This document shows positions 1 to 5,552 of a stretch of DNA of 8,691 bases, piece by piece. Positions within the stretch are counted from its first letter, which is position 1, and every line of letters begins with the position of its first letter. Position numbers and translations under genes: made by a program. The stretch is from Chitinophaga pinensis (GTDB lineage: Bacteria; Bacteroidota; Bacteroidia; UKL13-3), in contig CAMCJW010000113.1 in assembly GCA_945875195.1 (NCBI GenBank), positions 1 to 8,691 on the forward strand, in the 5' to 3' direction. The notes below the pieces were generated by a model. The model had not been told where the DNA came from. It saw only the letters and a list, made by a program, of their open reading frames with translations, and made no database searches.

Positions 1-17
1 TTACTTTGGGCCATTTT
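1..17. repeat. Border repeat, copy 1 (TTACTTTGGGCCATTTT)
   Basis: This 17-bp sequence opens the window and recurs exactly at 1356-1372. Its core GGGCCATTTT is also at 1779-1788, and copies 1 and 3 share the longer 13-bp run GGGCCATTTTTTT (8-20 and 1779-1791). It lies just outside the first ATPase module. Because the window starts here, the repeat could extend further left. It may be a duplicated target site, a recombination point, or the 3' end of another copy of the nucleotidyltransferase gene, since copy 2 coincides with that pseudogene's stop codon. Confidence 0.7.
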
Positions 18-27
18 TTTATTGGTA

Positions 28-119
28 AACCTTGAAAATTAATAGTTTTAGTATAGATTTTCAAGGTTAATATATATTTAACCTTGAAAATTAATAGTTT
101 TAGTATAGATTTTCAAGGT
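28..119. repeat. Two 40-bp direct repeats with inverted arms, upstream of ATPase 1
   Basis: Positions 28-67 and 80-119 are identical over 40 bp, separated by a 12-bp AT-rich spacer (period 52). Within each copy the ends are inverted repeats: ACCTTGAAAAT at the left and ATTTTCAAGGT at the right, around an identical 17-nt centre. In copy 1 the arms extend to 12 bp (28-39 with 57-68). The array ends 20 bp before the ATG of the first ATPase, so it could be an operator, a protein-binding iteron, or a hairpin-forming element end. No role is known to me; the regulatory reading is inferred from position only. Confidence 0.9.
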
Positions 120-127
120 AAATGGTA

Positions 128-135
128 TATTTTTG
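128..135 (+). promoter_or_regulatory. Possible Bacteroidota -7 element (TATTTTTG) for ATPase 1
   Basis: TATTTTTG fits the Bacteroidota -7 consensus TAnnTTTG and lies four bases before the ATG at 140. The right arm of the second inverted repeat (109-119) would fall over the upstream promoter region. No clear -33 TTG is seen. If it is used, the mRNA would be leaderless or nearly so. The same arrangement occurs before the second ATPase and the small ORF, which raises my confidence slightly. Confidence 0.35.
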
Positions 136-139
136 CTAA

Positions 140-1309
140 ATGGAAATTATAAGAGATGAAATTTCATTGTTGCATGCTAAGCTAAACATGTCGCCGGCGG
201 TGGTGATTTTAGGTCCGCGACAAGTAGGTAAAACAACGTTAGCCATTCAGGCTGCCAAGAGGCTCAATAAAGACTACTTATACCTAGATATGGAGAGTGG
301 GCAAGATTTGGCCAAATTGGGTGATGACCCAGAATCATTTTTTGAGTTCTATCAAGATAAACTAGTTATCATAGATGAAATACAAGCTTTCCCTATTTTG
401 TTTTCAAGGCTCAGAAGCATCATTGATAGAGTTAGGCGTAATGGAAGGTTTTTACTGTTGGGTTCTGCATCTCCCAATTTAGTGCATGGTGTTTCAGAAA
501 GTTTAGCAGGCAGGATAAGCTATTTAGATTTACACCCTTTAAAGTTAAATGAGATTTCCCCAAATTTTAGTATGTTGTTCCATTGGCATAGAGGAGGCTT
601 TCCTCGGGCATTTTTGGCCGAAAATGATACTATTTTTTCAGATTGGATGGATAGTTATATCCGCACATACATTCAAACAGATTTAAGCACGCTTTTTGGA
701 ATAAACCTTAATCCAAGTATTACCAATAAACTCTGGTACATGTTGGCTCATTTGCACGGAGGAATGGCAAATATTCAAGATTTATCGCGGTCGGTAGGAG
801 TTACTGCACCTGTTATAAATCGTTACATTGATTTTTTGGAAGGTGCTTTTTTGATTTATAAACTTCAGCCTTGGTTCAATAATGCTGGTAAAAGATTGGT
901 TAAAGCACCTAAGATTTATATCAAAGATTCTGGAATTTTACACAGTTTATTGGCTATTAAAACCTTGGATAGTTTACAAGTTAATCCCATTGTTGGCGCC
1001 TCTTGGGAAGGATATGTAATCGAACAAATTATGTATCATGCAGATACAAGTCTTCAATTTTATTTTTACCGCACACACACAGGCACAGAAATAGATTTGG
1101 TTGTGGTGAAAGGCGGAAAACCCATTGCGGCCATCGAAATTAAGTACAGCAATGTGCCTAGTCCGAGTAAAGGCTTTTATATTGGTATAAACGATTTAGG
1201 CACCAAGCAAAACTTTATCATCACGCCCTCTTCTGAAACTTTTCCGCAAAAAAATGCCCTGGTTTGTAGCCTTGGCGATTTTGTTAAAACGTATTTACCA
1301 ACGTTATAG
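140..1309 (+). CDS. AAA_14/DUF4143-family ATPase, copy 1
   Basis: Predicted 389-residue cytoplasmic ATPase of the AAA_14 plus DUF4143 architecture, about the usual family length. Seen directly: Walker A GPRQVGKT (residues 25-32), Walker B LVIIDE (75-80), a sensor-like GSAS (108-111) and SLAGR (121-125). A winged-helix-like segment lies around 211-245. A C-terminal DUF4143 region carries a PD-(D/E)XK-like pattern, with E317/D319 in TEID and E333/K335 in IEIK. The biochemical role of this family is not settled; it is often found in accessory or mobile regions. The ATG at 140 is chosen because the stretch before Walker A then matches the N-terminus of the second ATPase in this window; the next Met (residue 17) would remove it. 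It is preceded by the 40-bp repeats and flanked on both sides by the TTACTTTGGGCCATTTT repeat. The gene is intact. It is convergent with the nucleotidyltransferase remnant, ending 46 bp from that remnant's stop. Confidence 0.92.
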   Translation: MEIIRDEISLLHAKLNMSPAVVILGPRQVGKTTLAIQAAKRLNKDYLYLDMESGQDLAKLGDDPESFFEFYQDKLVIIDEIQAFPILFSRLRSIIDRVRRNGRFLLLGSASPNLVHGVSESLAGRISYLDLHPLKLNEISPNFSMLFHWHRGGFPRAFLAENDTIFSDWMDSYIRTYIQTDLSTLFGINLNPSITNKLWYMLAHLHGGMANIQDLSRSVGVTAPVINRYIDFLEGAFLIYKLQPWFNNAGKRLVKAPKIYIKDSGILHSLLAIKTLDSLQVNPIVGASWEGYVIEQIMYHADTSLQFYFYRTHTGTEIDLVVVKGGKPIAAIEIKYSNVPSPSKGFYIGINDLGTKQNFIITPSSETFPQKNALVCSLGDFVKTYLPTL

Positions 1310-1355
1310 AAAATAGCTTCCATATAATCCATAATTTTATAACATGTATTAGAGC

Positions 1356-1372
1356 TTACTTTGGGCCATTTT
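1356..1372. repeat. Border repeat, copy 2 (TTACTTTGGGCCATTTT)
   Basis: Exact 17-bp copy of positions 1-17. On the minus strand it encodes the last residues and TAA stop of the nucleotidyltransferase remnant (reading NGPK-stop). It therefore lies exactly between the first ATPase module and the nucleotidyltransferase module. After this copy the sequence continues CATGG, while copies 1 and 3 continue with a T run. Confidence 0.75.
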
Positions 1373-1581
1373 CATGGATAGCAATAATTTTTTCCAACTC
1401 TTCAATATCTAACAAATCTTTTGCGATTTTCACCAGTATCTTTTATCCAAATATCCACATCTTGAGTTGTTCTAGATGTTCCATGTAAAATTGCCGCAAA
1501 TCCGCCAACCATTATATATTCAACATTATTTTTTGAAAGGGATTTCCAAAATGCGATCAAATTTTAATCTAAGATATCCAT
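1356..1581 (-). pseudogene. Broken nucleotidyltransferase (MNT/DUF6036-like) remnant
   Basis: Read on the minus strand from the ATG at 1581, the frame gives MDILD, then a TAA at codon 6 (1566-1564), then continues open. It encodes the typical nucleotidyltransferase N-terminus: VEYIMVGGFA, then HGTSRTTQDVDIWIKD. The GG signature (codons 26-27) and the two metal-binding aspartates (D41, D43) are present. After GENR (codons 50-53) the frame closes at codon 60 (TGA, 1404-1402). A neighbouring frame carries on as AKDLLDIEELEKI and ends NGPK-stop at 1358-1356, which looks like the C-terminus of such a protein. The middle of the protein, the rest of the catalytic fold, is therefore missing, and the frame is shifted at the joint. 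With both a nonsense codon and an internal deletion this gene should be dead. Intact relatives are about 150-200 residues and usually follow a small ORF, as here. The DUF6036 label is from memory of the motif; the nucleotidyltransferase fold itself is well supported. Confidence 0.8.
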
Positions 1582-1582
1582 G

Positions 1583-1735
1583 TTATTCTTTGGGCTTGAT
1601 AATGGTAGCCTCTTTGAGTTTATTAATAAGACGGATGGTTTTTAAGGCAGATTTATAACGCTCTTCATAGCTCATTGCCAAGCGTATTTTAAGCTTTTCT
1701 TCTGGGGAAATATTTAATTTTTGCTTATCCATCAT
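1583..1735 (-). CDS. Small 50-residue ORF upstream of the nucleotidyltransferase remnant
   Basis: An intact ORF starting with two adjacent ATG codons (1735 or 1732) and ending with TAA one base before the ATG of the nucleotidyltransferase remnant, so the two would be translationally coupled. The product is small, charged and probably helical, with the stretch MSYEERYKSALKTIRLINKL at residues 21-40 and a lysine-rich end. Short ORFs with a similar YEER...IRLxNKLxxA pattern precede nucleotidyltransferase genes in Bacteroidota as I recall them, and may encode the partner of a two-gene module. The function is unknown to me; a toxin-antitoxin-like role is only a guess. It has survived although its partner is broken. 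A TATCTTTG box lies two bases before the first ATG. Confidence 0.65.
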   Translation of the reverse strand: MMDKQKLNISPEEKLKIRLAMSYEERYKSALKTIRLINKLKEATIIKPKE

Positions 1736-1737
1736 TT

Positions 1738-1745
1738 CAAAGATA
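1738..1745 (-). promoter_or_regulatory. Possible -7 element (TATCTTTG) for the small ORF
   Basis: On the minus strand TATCTTTG matches TAnnTTTG and ends two bases before the double ATG at 1735. No clear -33 element is visible. It would give a leaderless transcript. The call rests on the consensus and on similar boxes before both ATPases. Confidence 0.3.
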
Positions 1746-1778
1746 AGAGTATCTTTTTTTGTATTTGTAAAATTTAAA

Positions 1779-1791
1779 GGGCCATTTTTTT
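1779..1791. repeat. Border repeat, copy 3 (GGGCCATTTTTTT)
   Basis: A 13-bp run identical to positions 8-20; its first 10 bp also match 1363-1372. It lies four bases beyond the stop codon of the second ATPase and upstream of the small ORF, at the border between these two modules. The bases to its left (TTTAAA) differ from copies 1 and 2 (TTACTTT). Confidence 0.6.
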
Positions 1792-1795
1792 GACC

Positions 1796-2911
1796 TTATT
1801 GTATGAATTCCTCGAAGTTATTCTTGTGAATGAGCTTGGTGCTTTGAGGAGAATAGTTTTTAACAAAGGTGCTGGTAAAATGATGTTTTTTTTCTTGCCA
1901 TTTAAACTCATATGCATGTAAGTTGCCATCAAATTCTTCTATGTAATCTATCTCTTGCTGAGCCGAGGTTCTCCAAAAAAAAGTATTGCAGTAATTTTGG
2001 TGGTAATGATTAAATTTCTTACGCTCTGCTATTAAAAAGTTTTCCCATAATGCCCCTTTATCCATGCGCAATTCAATGGGGCTAAATTGATTGATAACTG
2101 CGTTTCTAATACCGCAATCGTAGAAGTAGATTTTGCGCGATTTTTTCAACTCATTTCTGATGTTTCGACTAAAAGAATTAAGCCTAAAAACAATAAATGA
2201 GCGTTCCAAAATTTGAATATACTTTTCAATGGTTTCTTTATCTAATCCACAAATCTGACTTAATTCAAGGTATGATACTTCATTACCAATTTGAAAAGCC
2301 AATGCCTGAACCAATTTTTCAAGTTTTTCTGGTTTCTGAATTTTCTCCCAAACCAAAATATCCTTATATAAATAACTATCTGCCAAAGATTTTAATCTTT
2401 CTTTTTCACCACCATTGTAAGTTATAATTTCTGGGTAATACCCATATAGCATGCGGGTTTCTAAATTCCTCAGCTCTTCTAATAATCCGTGGTGTAAAGT
2501 CATCTCCTCAAATGAAATTGGATACAATTGGTATTCCCACTTTCGCCCAGTAAGTGGCTCATTTATTTTATTTGCTAAATCAAAAGAAGACGATCCTGTG
2601 GCAATCACTTTTATATCTTTTAACCTATCCACTATGGTTTTTATACTAATGCCAATGTTTTCTATTCGCTGGGCCTCATCTATCACAACAATTTTTTTCT
2701 GTCCTATTATGTTCTTCAACTTTGTCATGTTTGTATCTTGAAACAGCATCCTTGTATCTGCATCATCGCCATTAAGCCAAAGTGCATCTTCATTTCCCAT
2801 AAGCTCCTTCACAAGTGTAGTTTTCCCCACTTGCCTTGGACCATAAAGAATAATGGCTTTTTTATCCTTTAGTCTTGGTAGCATTAATTTATCTAATATC
2901 CTTGTAATCAT
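1796..2911 (-). CDS. AAA_14/DUF4143-family ATPase, copy 2
   Basis: Predicted 371-residue cytoplasmic ATPase with the same architecture as the first one but clearly diverged in sequence. Seen: Walker A GPRQVGKT (residues 24-31), Walker B IVVIDE (74-79), a sensor-like TGSSS (105-109) and LTGR (120-123). A winged-helix-like segment lies around 212-246. The C-terminal DUF4143 region has a PD-(D/E)XK-like set: E320/D322 in EID and E335/K337 in EFK. The gene is intact. Its start is the ATG at 2911, 17 bp from the nearest of three TTTCGGTT-N2-AACCGAAA palindromes. It is divergent from the SpmAB gene, and on the minus strand it is followed after about 60 bp by the small ORF and the nucleotidyltransferase remnant. 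Function is unproven; possible roles include accessory-element maintenance or defence. Confidence 0.92.
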   Translation of the reverse strand: MITRILDKLMLPRLKDKKAIILYGPRQVGKTTLVKELMGNEDALWLNGDDADTRMLFQDTNMTKLKNIIGQKKIVVIDEAQRIENIGISIKTIVDRLKDIKVIATGSSSFDLANKINEPLTGRKWEYQLYPISFEEMTLHHGLLEELRNLETRMLYGYYPEIITYNGGEKERLKSLADSYLYKDILVWEKIQKPEKLEKLVQALAFQIGNEVSYLELSQICGLDKETIEKYIQILERSFIVFRLNSFSRNIRNELKKSRKIYFYDCGIRNAVINQFSPIELRMDKGALWENFLIAERKKFNHYHQNYCNTFFWRTSAQQEIDYIEEFDGNLHAYEFKWQEKKHHFTSTFVKNYSPQSTKLIHKNNFEEFIQ

Positions 2912-2915
2912 ATAG

Positions 2916-2923
2916 CAAATATA
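2916..2923 (-). promoter_or_regulatory. Possible -7 element (TATATTTG) for ATPase 2
   Basis: On the minus strand the sequence reads TATATTTGCTAT followed directly by the ATG at 2911, which closely matches TATTTTTGCTAA-ATG at the first ATPase. TATATTTG is a full match to TAnnTTTG. The nearest TTG upstream is only 14 bp away and inside the palindrome, so no proper -33 is identified. The first palindrome (2929-2946) starts five bases upstream, where a bound protein would block polymerase. Confidence 0.45.
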
Positions 2924-2928
2924 ATAAA

Positions 2929-2946
2929 TTTCGGTTACAATCGAAA
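2929..2946. repeat. 18-bp palindrome A (TTTCGGTT-AC-AATCGAAA)
   Basis: Two 8-bp half-sites around a 2-bp centre, with one mismatch from the perfect form TTTCGGTT-N2-AACCGAAA. It is the copy closest to the second ATPase start. Its compact two-fold symmetry resembles a site for a dimeric DNA-binding protein. Confidence 0.75.
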
Positions 2947-2960
2947 ATACTTATAAGAAA

Positions 2961-2978
2961 TTTCGGTTTTAACCGAGA
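2961..2978. repeat. 18-bp palindrome B (TTTCGGTT-TT-AACCGAGA)
   Basis: Same motif as palindrome A, 32 bp further on (about three helical turns). The left half is perfect and the right half has one mismatch. The central TCGGTT-TT-AACCGA is perfectly symmetric. Confidence 0.75.
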
Positions 2979-3002
2979 AATCTTATTTTTTTAATTTTAA
3001 AA

Positions 3003-3036
3003 TTTGGCTTATGATTTCATGGTAAAACTATTTTTT
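3003..3036 (+). promoter_or_regulatory. Weak candidate promoter for the SpmAB gene
   Basis: TTTG at 3003-3006 and TATTTTTT at 3029-3036 resemble the Bacteroidota -33 and -7 elements, spaced 22 bp apart. The last base of the -7 element deviates from consensus. If real, the transcript would start around 3043, within palindrome C, leaving a leader of about 40 nt. Confidence 0.22.
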
Positions 3037-3052
3037 TCGGTTTGAACCAAAA
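3035..3052. repeat. 18-bp palindrome C (TTTCGGTT-TG-AACCAAAA)
   Basis: Third copy of the palindrome, 74 bp from copy B (about seven helical turns). The left half is perfect and the right half has one mismatch. It ends 31 bp before the ATG of the SpmAB gene, nearer to that gene than to the second ATPase. Confidence 0.7.
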
Positions 3053-3083
3053 AGAGTAGAATTGAATAAACATAAATTACGCT

Positions 3084-4514
3084 ATGGCATTAAGTAGATT
3101 TTGGAGTTGGATGATTGCAATTAGTGCAATCTATATTTTCTATTTGCTCTTCGTAAATAGGTTATACTCTCTTAATGGATTAGTAAATGGGAAGCAAAAT
3201 GATGCGGTATTGGTGGCAGAATTGCCAATGTCGAATTTTGAGGGTGATACGGCATTTATCAACGCTTTGAAAGCCAATACTGCCGCAGGGTTGGTTCAAA
3301 CCGATACCACTTTTAAATTATTAGCAAATGGCACCGTAGAAGTAAGCGCAGGCAAGCAAGCGGCCGATGGTATTTTCCCTACTTGCAAAAATACCATCAT
3401 GGATATTTGGTTGCCTTTGATTGGTTACCTAACTTTCTTTTGTGGCTTGCTCAATCTGCTCAACGATTCCAACGCCATTGGAAAATTAGCAGGAGTAATG
3501 GCGCCATTTTTTGTGCGCATCTTTCCTGAGTTACCCAAAGGTCACCCGGCTTACGGCTTTATGACCATGAATTTTGCTGCCAATTTTTTAGGCTTAGACA
3601 ATGCCGCTACACCTTTTGGATTAAAGGCAATGGAGAGCATGCAAGAGGCCAATTTAGATAAAGACAAGGCCTCCAATAGTCAGATTATGTTTTTGTGTTT
3701 GCATGCCGCTGGCTTAACTTTAATTCCTACTTCTATCATTGGCTACAGGGCTGCACAACATGCAAGCAACCCAGCAGATATTATGTTGCCAACAATAATT
3801 ACTTCATTCATTGGCACTTTAGCAGCACTTATTTTTGTGAGCATTAAGCAAAGAATTAACTTGGTGAACCTAGTTGTGGTAGGCTTGGTTACTGGTGTTT
3901 CGGCTATTATAGCTTTATTGATGGTTTACATTACGCAACTCGACGGTATTGAAAAATTTCATTTTACAGGCAACTTGAGCAATGGTGTTTTGTTGTTTAT
4001 AATTTTGCTAATTGTTGGCTATTGTATTGCCAATGAAAAAGTATTTCAATTGAACAATACCAATGTATTCGATTCTTTTGTGCATGGCGCCAAAGATGGC
4101 TTTACAACAGGTGTGCGGGTATTGCCTTATATGATTGCTATGCTAGTTGCTTTGAGTATTTTTAGAAACAGCAGTCTCATGAATATTGTGATGAATGGCA
4201 TAGGTTCCGTAATGGGCATTTTTGGTGTTGACCAACAAATTATCAATGCTATTCCGGTGGCTATTATGCGACCATTTAGTGCGGGTGGTTCAAGGGGCTT
4301 TATGTTGGATGCCATGAAAACTTATGGACCTGATAGCCTTACAGGGCAATTATCTTGTTTGTTTCAAGGTGCAGCCGAAACTACTTTTTATGTGGTGGCT
4401 TTGTATTTTGGTTCAGTCAATGTAAAGGATGCCCGATACACTTTAGGTATTATGTTATTGGTAGATTTGGTATGCGTAATTAGTGGCATTTTTGTATGCC
4501 AAATGTATTTCTAA
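3084..4514 (+). CDS. SpmA-SpmB fusion, nucleoside recognition (Gate) domain membrane protein
   Basis: Predicted 476-residue inner-membrane protein in which the equivalents of Bacillus SpmA and SpmB are joined. The SpmA half (about 1-255) begins MALSRFWSWM with a first membrane helix at about 8-24. It carries the typical blocks FPELPKGHPAYGFM (147-160) and LGLDNAATPFGLKAM (169-183). The SpmB half (about 300-476) carries GAKDGFTTGVRVLPYM (335-350), MRPFSAGG (395-402), KTYGPDSLTG (412-421) and QGAAETTFYVVALYFGSV (428-445). Each half matches a Gate (nucleoside recognition) domain. Between the first helix and the next membrane segment (about 25-105) lies a soluble stretch rich in polar residues that short SpmA proteins lack. 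In Bacillus the pair acts in spore core dehydration. Bacteroidota do not form spores, so here a transport-related role is likely, with unknown substrate. The gene stands alone on its strand: divergent from the second ATPase and convergent with the desaturase. Confidence 0.93.
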   Translation: MALSRFWSWMIAISAIYIFYLLFVNRLYSLNGLVNGKQNDAVLVAELPMSNFEGDTAFINALKANTAAGLVQTDTTFKLLANGTVEVSAGKQAADGIFPTCKNTIMDIWLPLIGYLTFFCGLLNLLNDSNAIGKLAGVMAPFFVRIFPELPKGHPAYGFMTMNFAANFLGLDNAATPFGLKAMESMQEANLDKDKASNSQIMFLCLHAAGLTLIPTSIIGYRAAQHASNPADIMLPTIITSFIGTLAALIFVSIKQRINLVNLVVVGLVTGVSAIIALLMVYITQLDGIEKFHFTGNLSNGVLLFIILLIVGYCIANEKVFQLNNTNVFDSFVHGAKDGFTTGVRVLPYMIAMLVALSIFRNSSLMNIVMNGIGSVMGIFGVDQQIINAIPVAIMRPFSAGGSRGFMLDAMKTYGPDSLTGQLSCLFQGAAETTFYVVALYFGSVNVKDARYTLGIMLLVDLVCVISGIFVCQMYF

Positions 4515-4715
4515 GTTTCACCCAAATTCACATTATGCCAATTTTTAGGATTTTTCATTAATTTTAACCTAGGTGAGATTTTAACTAATGGTAAAGTTAG
4601 CGGGTTTATCATTGTAAAGATCCGAAGAAAAATTTTAATATGCCAAATGCTAAACACTTTTCACCTCCACCCTTCCGACATTGAAAATTTTTTTATCTAT
4701 GGGTGCATAGCTAAT

Positions 4716-5456
4716 TTAATCTTTGGCTATTTTGTTAATGCTAATCAATTTTAACTTATCTAGTACAAGTATGATAACATAAGTAAAATCAATTTCGTGC
4801 CACCTAACGCCGCCAAAATTTGCCCTGCCGCCATGCTGGTGGTGGTTGTTGTGGTAGCCTTCGCCCATCATCAATATATCAACGGGTAACAAATTTTTAG
4901 AAGTATCATTTACCTTAAAATTTACATAGCCATATTTATGGGCGAACCAATTAATGATCATGCCATGGATGGGTGCCATGAGATAAGCCATAGGTAAAAA
5001 CAACCAATGCCACCATTCTGTAGCAAAATAAAAAATGAATAAGGTATAGCCTGCTCCCCACAATAACCTAGAGCCCCATGAGCTCGCAAATTTATCAAAC
5101 CGAGTCCATTGAGGCACATTTTTGGTAAATTTTTCATCAATAACAATCAACTTTTTATTGATAGCCGTATAAATATTTTTAGTGCGCCACATCATGGCAA
5201 ACGGACTCGCATCATATTTTGGAGAGTGTGGGTCTTGTTCTGAGTCTGCGTAAGCATGGTGCATCCTATGCATTACGCCATATCCATAAGCACTCAGGTA
5301 ATTAGACCCTTGTGTAACCCAAGTAAGGATGAAGCAAATCTTTTCACCTAATCCCGACATTTGAAAACTCTGATGAGCCGCATACCTGTGCAAGAAAAAA
5401 CTTTGAAAAAATAAACCAGAATACCAAAGAACAATAATGAAAATAATAACAGCCAT
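4716..5456 (-). CDS. Acyl-CoA desaturase-type fatty acid desaturase
   Basis: Predicted 246-residue integral membrane di-iron enzyme that would introduce a cis double bond into a fatty acyl chain (delta-9 type likely; acyl carrier not determinable), adjusting membrane fluidity. The three histidine boxes are visible: HRYAAH (residues 23-28), HRMHH (63-67) followed by AYADSEQDPHSP, and HNNHH (202-206) within GEGYHNNHHQHGG. Extra conserved histidines are in PIHG (162-165) and NWFAH (169-173). Hydrophobic helices lie at about 2-21, 40-58, 131-147 and 150-172. The length suits the short bacterial form, without a cytochrome b5 domain. The ATG at 5456 is placed directly before the first helix, and the first His box follows as expected. 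It lies 96 bp downstream of the large propeller gene on the same strand; no ribosome binding site, promoter or terminator is clear in that gap, so whether they share a transcript is open. Confidence 0.95.
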   Translation of the reverse strand: MAVIIFIIVLWYSGLFFQSFFLHRYAAHQSFQMSGLGEKICFILTWVTQGSNYLSAYGYGVMHRMHHAYADSEQDPHSPKYDASPFAMMWRTKNIYTAINKKLIVIDEKFTKNVPQWTRFDKFASSWGSRLLWGAGYTLFIFYFATEWWHWLFLPMAYLMAPIHGMIINWFAHKYGYVNFKVNDTSKNLLPVDILMMGEGYHNNHHQHGGRANFGGVRWHEIDFTYVIILVLDKLKLISINKIAKD

Positions 5457-5552
5457 TGTATAAAATTGAAAAGTTGAATTTACAAATCGAGTTGCAATAT
5501 TATCTTTTTCAGTTTAAAAAAAGCCTAACAAATGTCATGATTTTCTACCAAA

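Noticed and set aside
28..119. Short CRISPR array
   Set aside because: There are only two repeats, the spacer is 12 bp, and no cas genes are present. The repeat length and its inverted arms fit a binding site or hairpin better.
401..409. Extra TTTTCAAGG half-site inside ATPase 1
   Set aside because: It has no matching inverted arm and lies in coding sequence; a single 9-mer in AT-rich DNA is expected by chance.
1476..1658. 60-codon plus-strand ORF
   Set aside because: It is antisense to the small ORF and nucleotidyltransferase remnant, which have clear protein-level signals; its own product shows nothing recognisable.
2197..2741. Two plus-strand ORFs (2197-2427 and 2451-2741)
   Set aside because: They lie opposite the well-supported ATPase 2 gene and have no family features.
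4127..4315. Minus-strand ORF within the SpmAB gene
   Set aside because: It is a shadow of a conserved coding region and has no independent support.
4515..4715. Terminator between the convergent SpmAB and desaturase genes
   Set aside because: Only weak 5-bp stems (e.g. TAACT with AGTTA near 4580-4600) were found, none followed by a T run. No small gene was seen either.
5457..5552. Terminator (GGCTTTTTTT on the minus strand) after the large propeller gene
   Set aside because: The T run is there but I could not find a matching stem before it.
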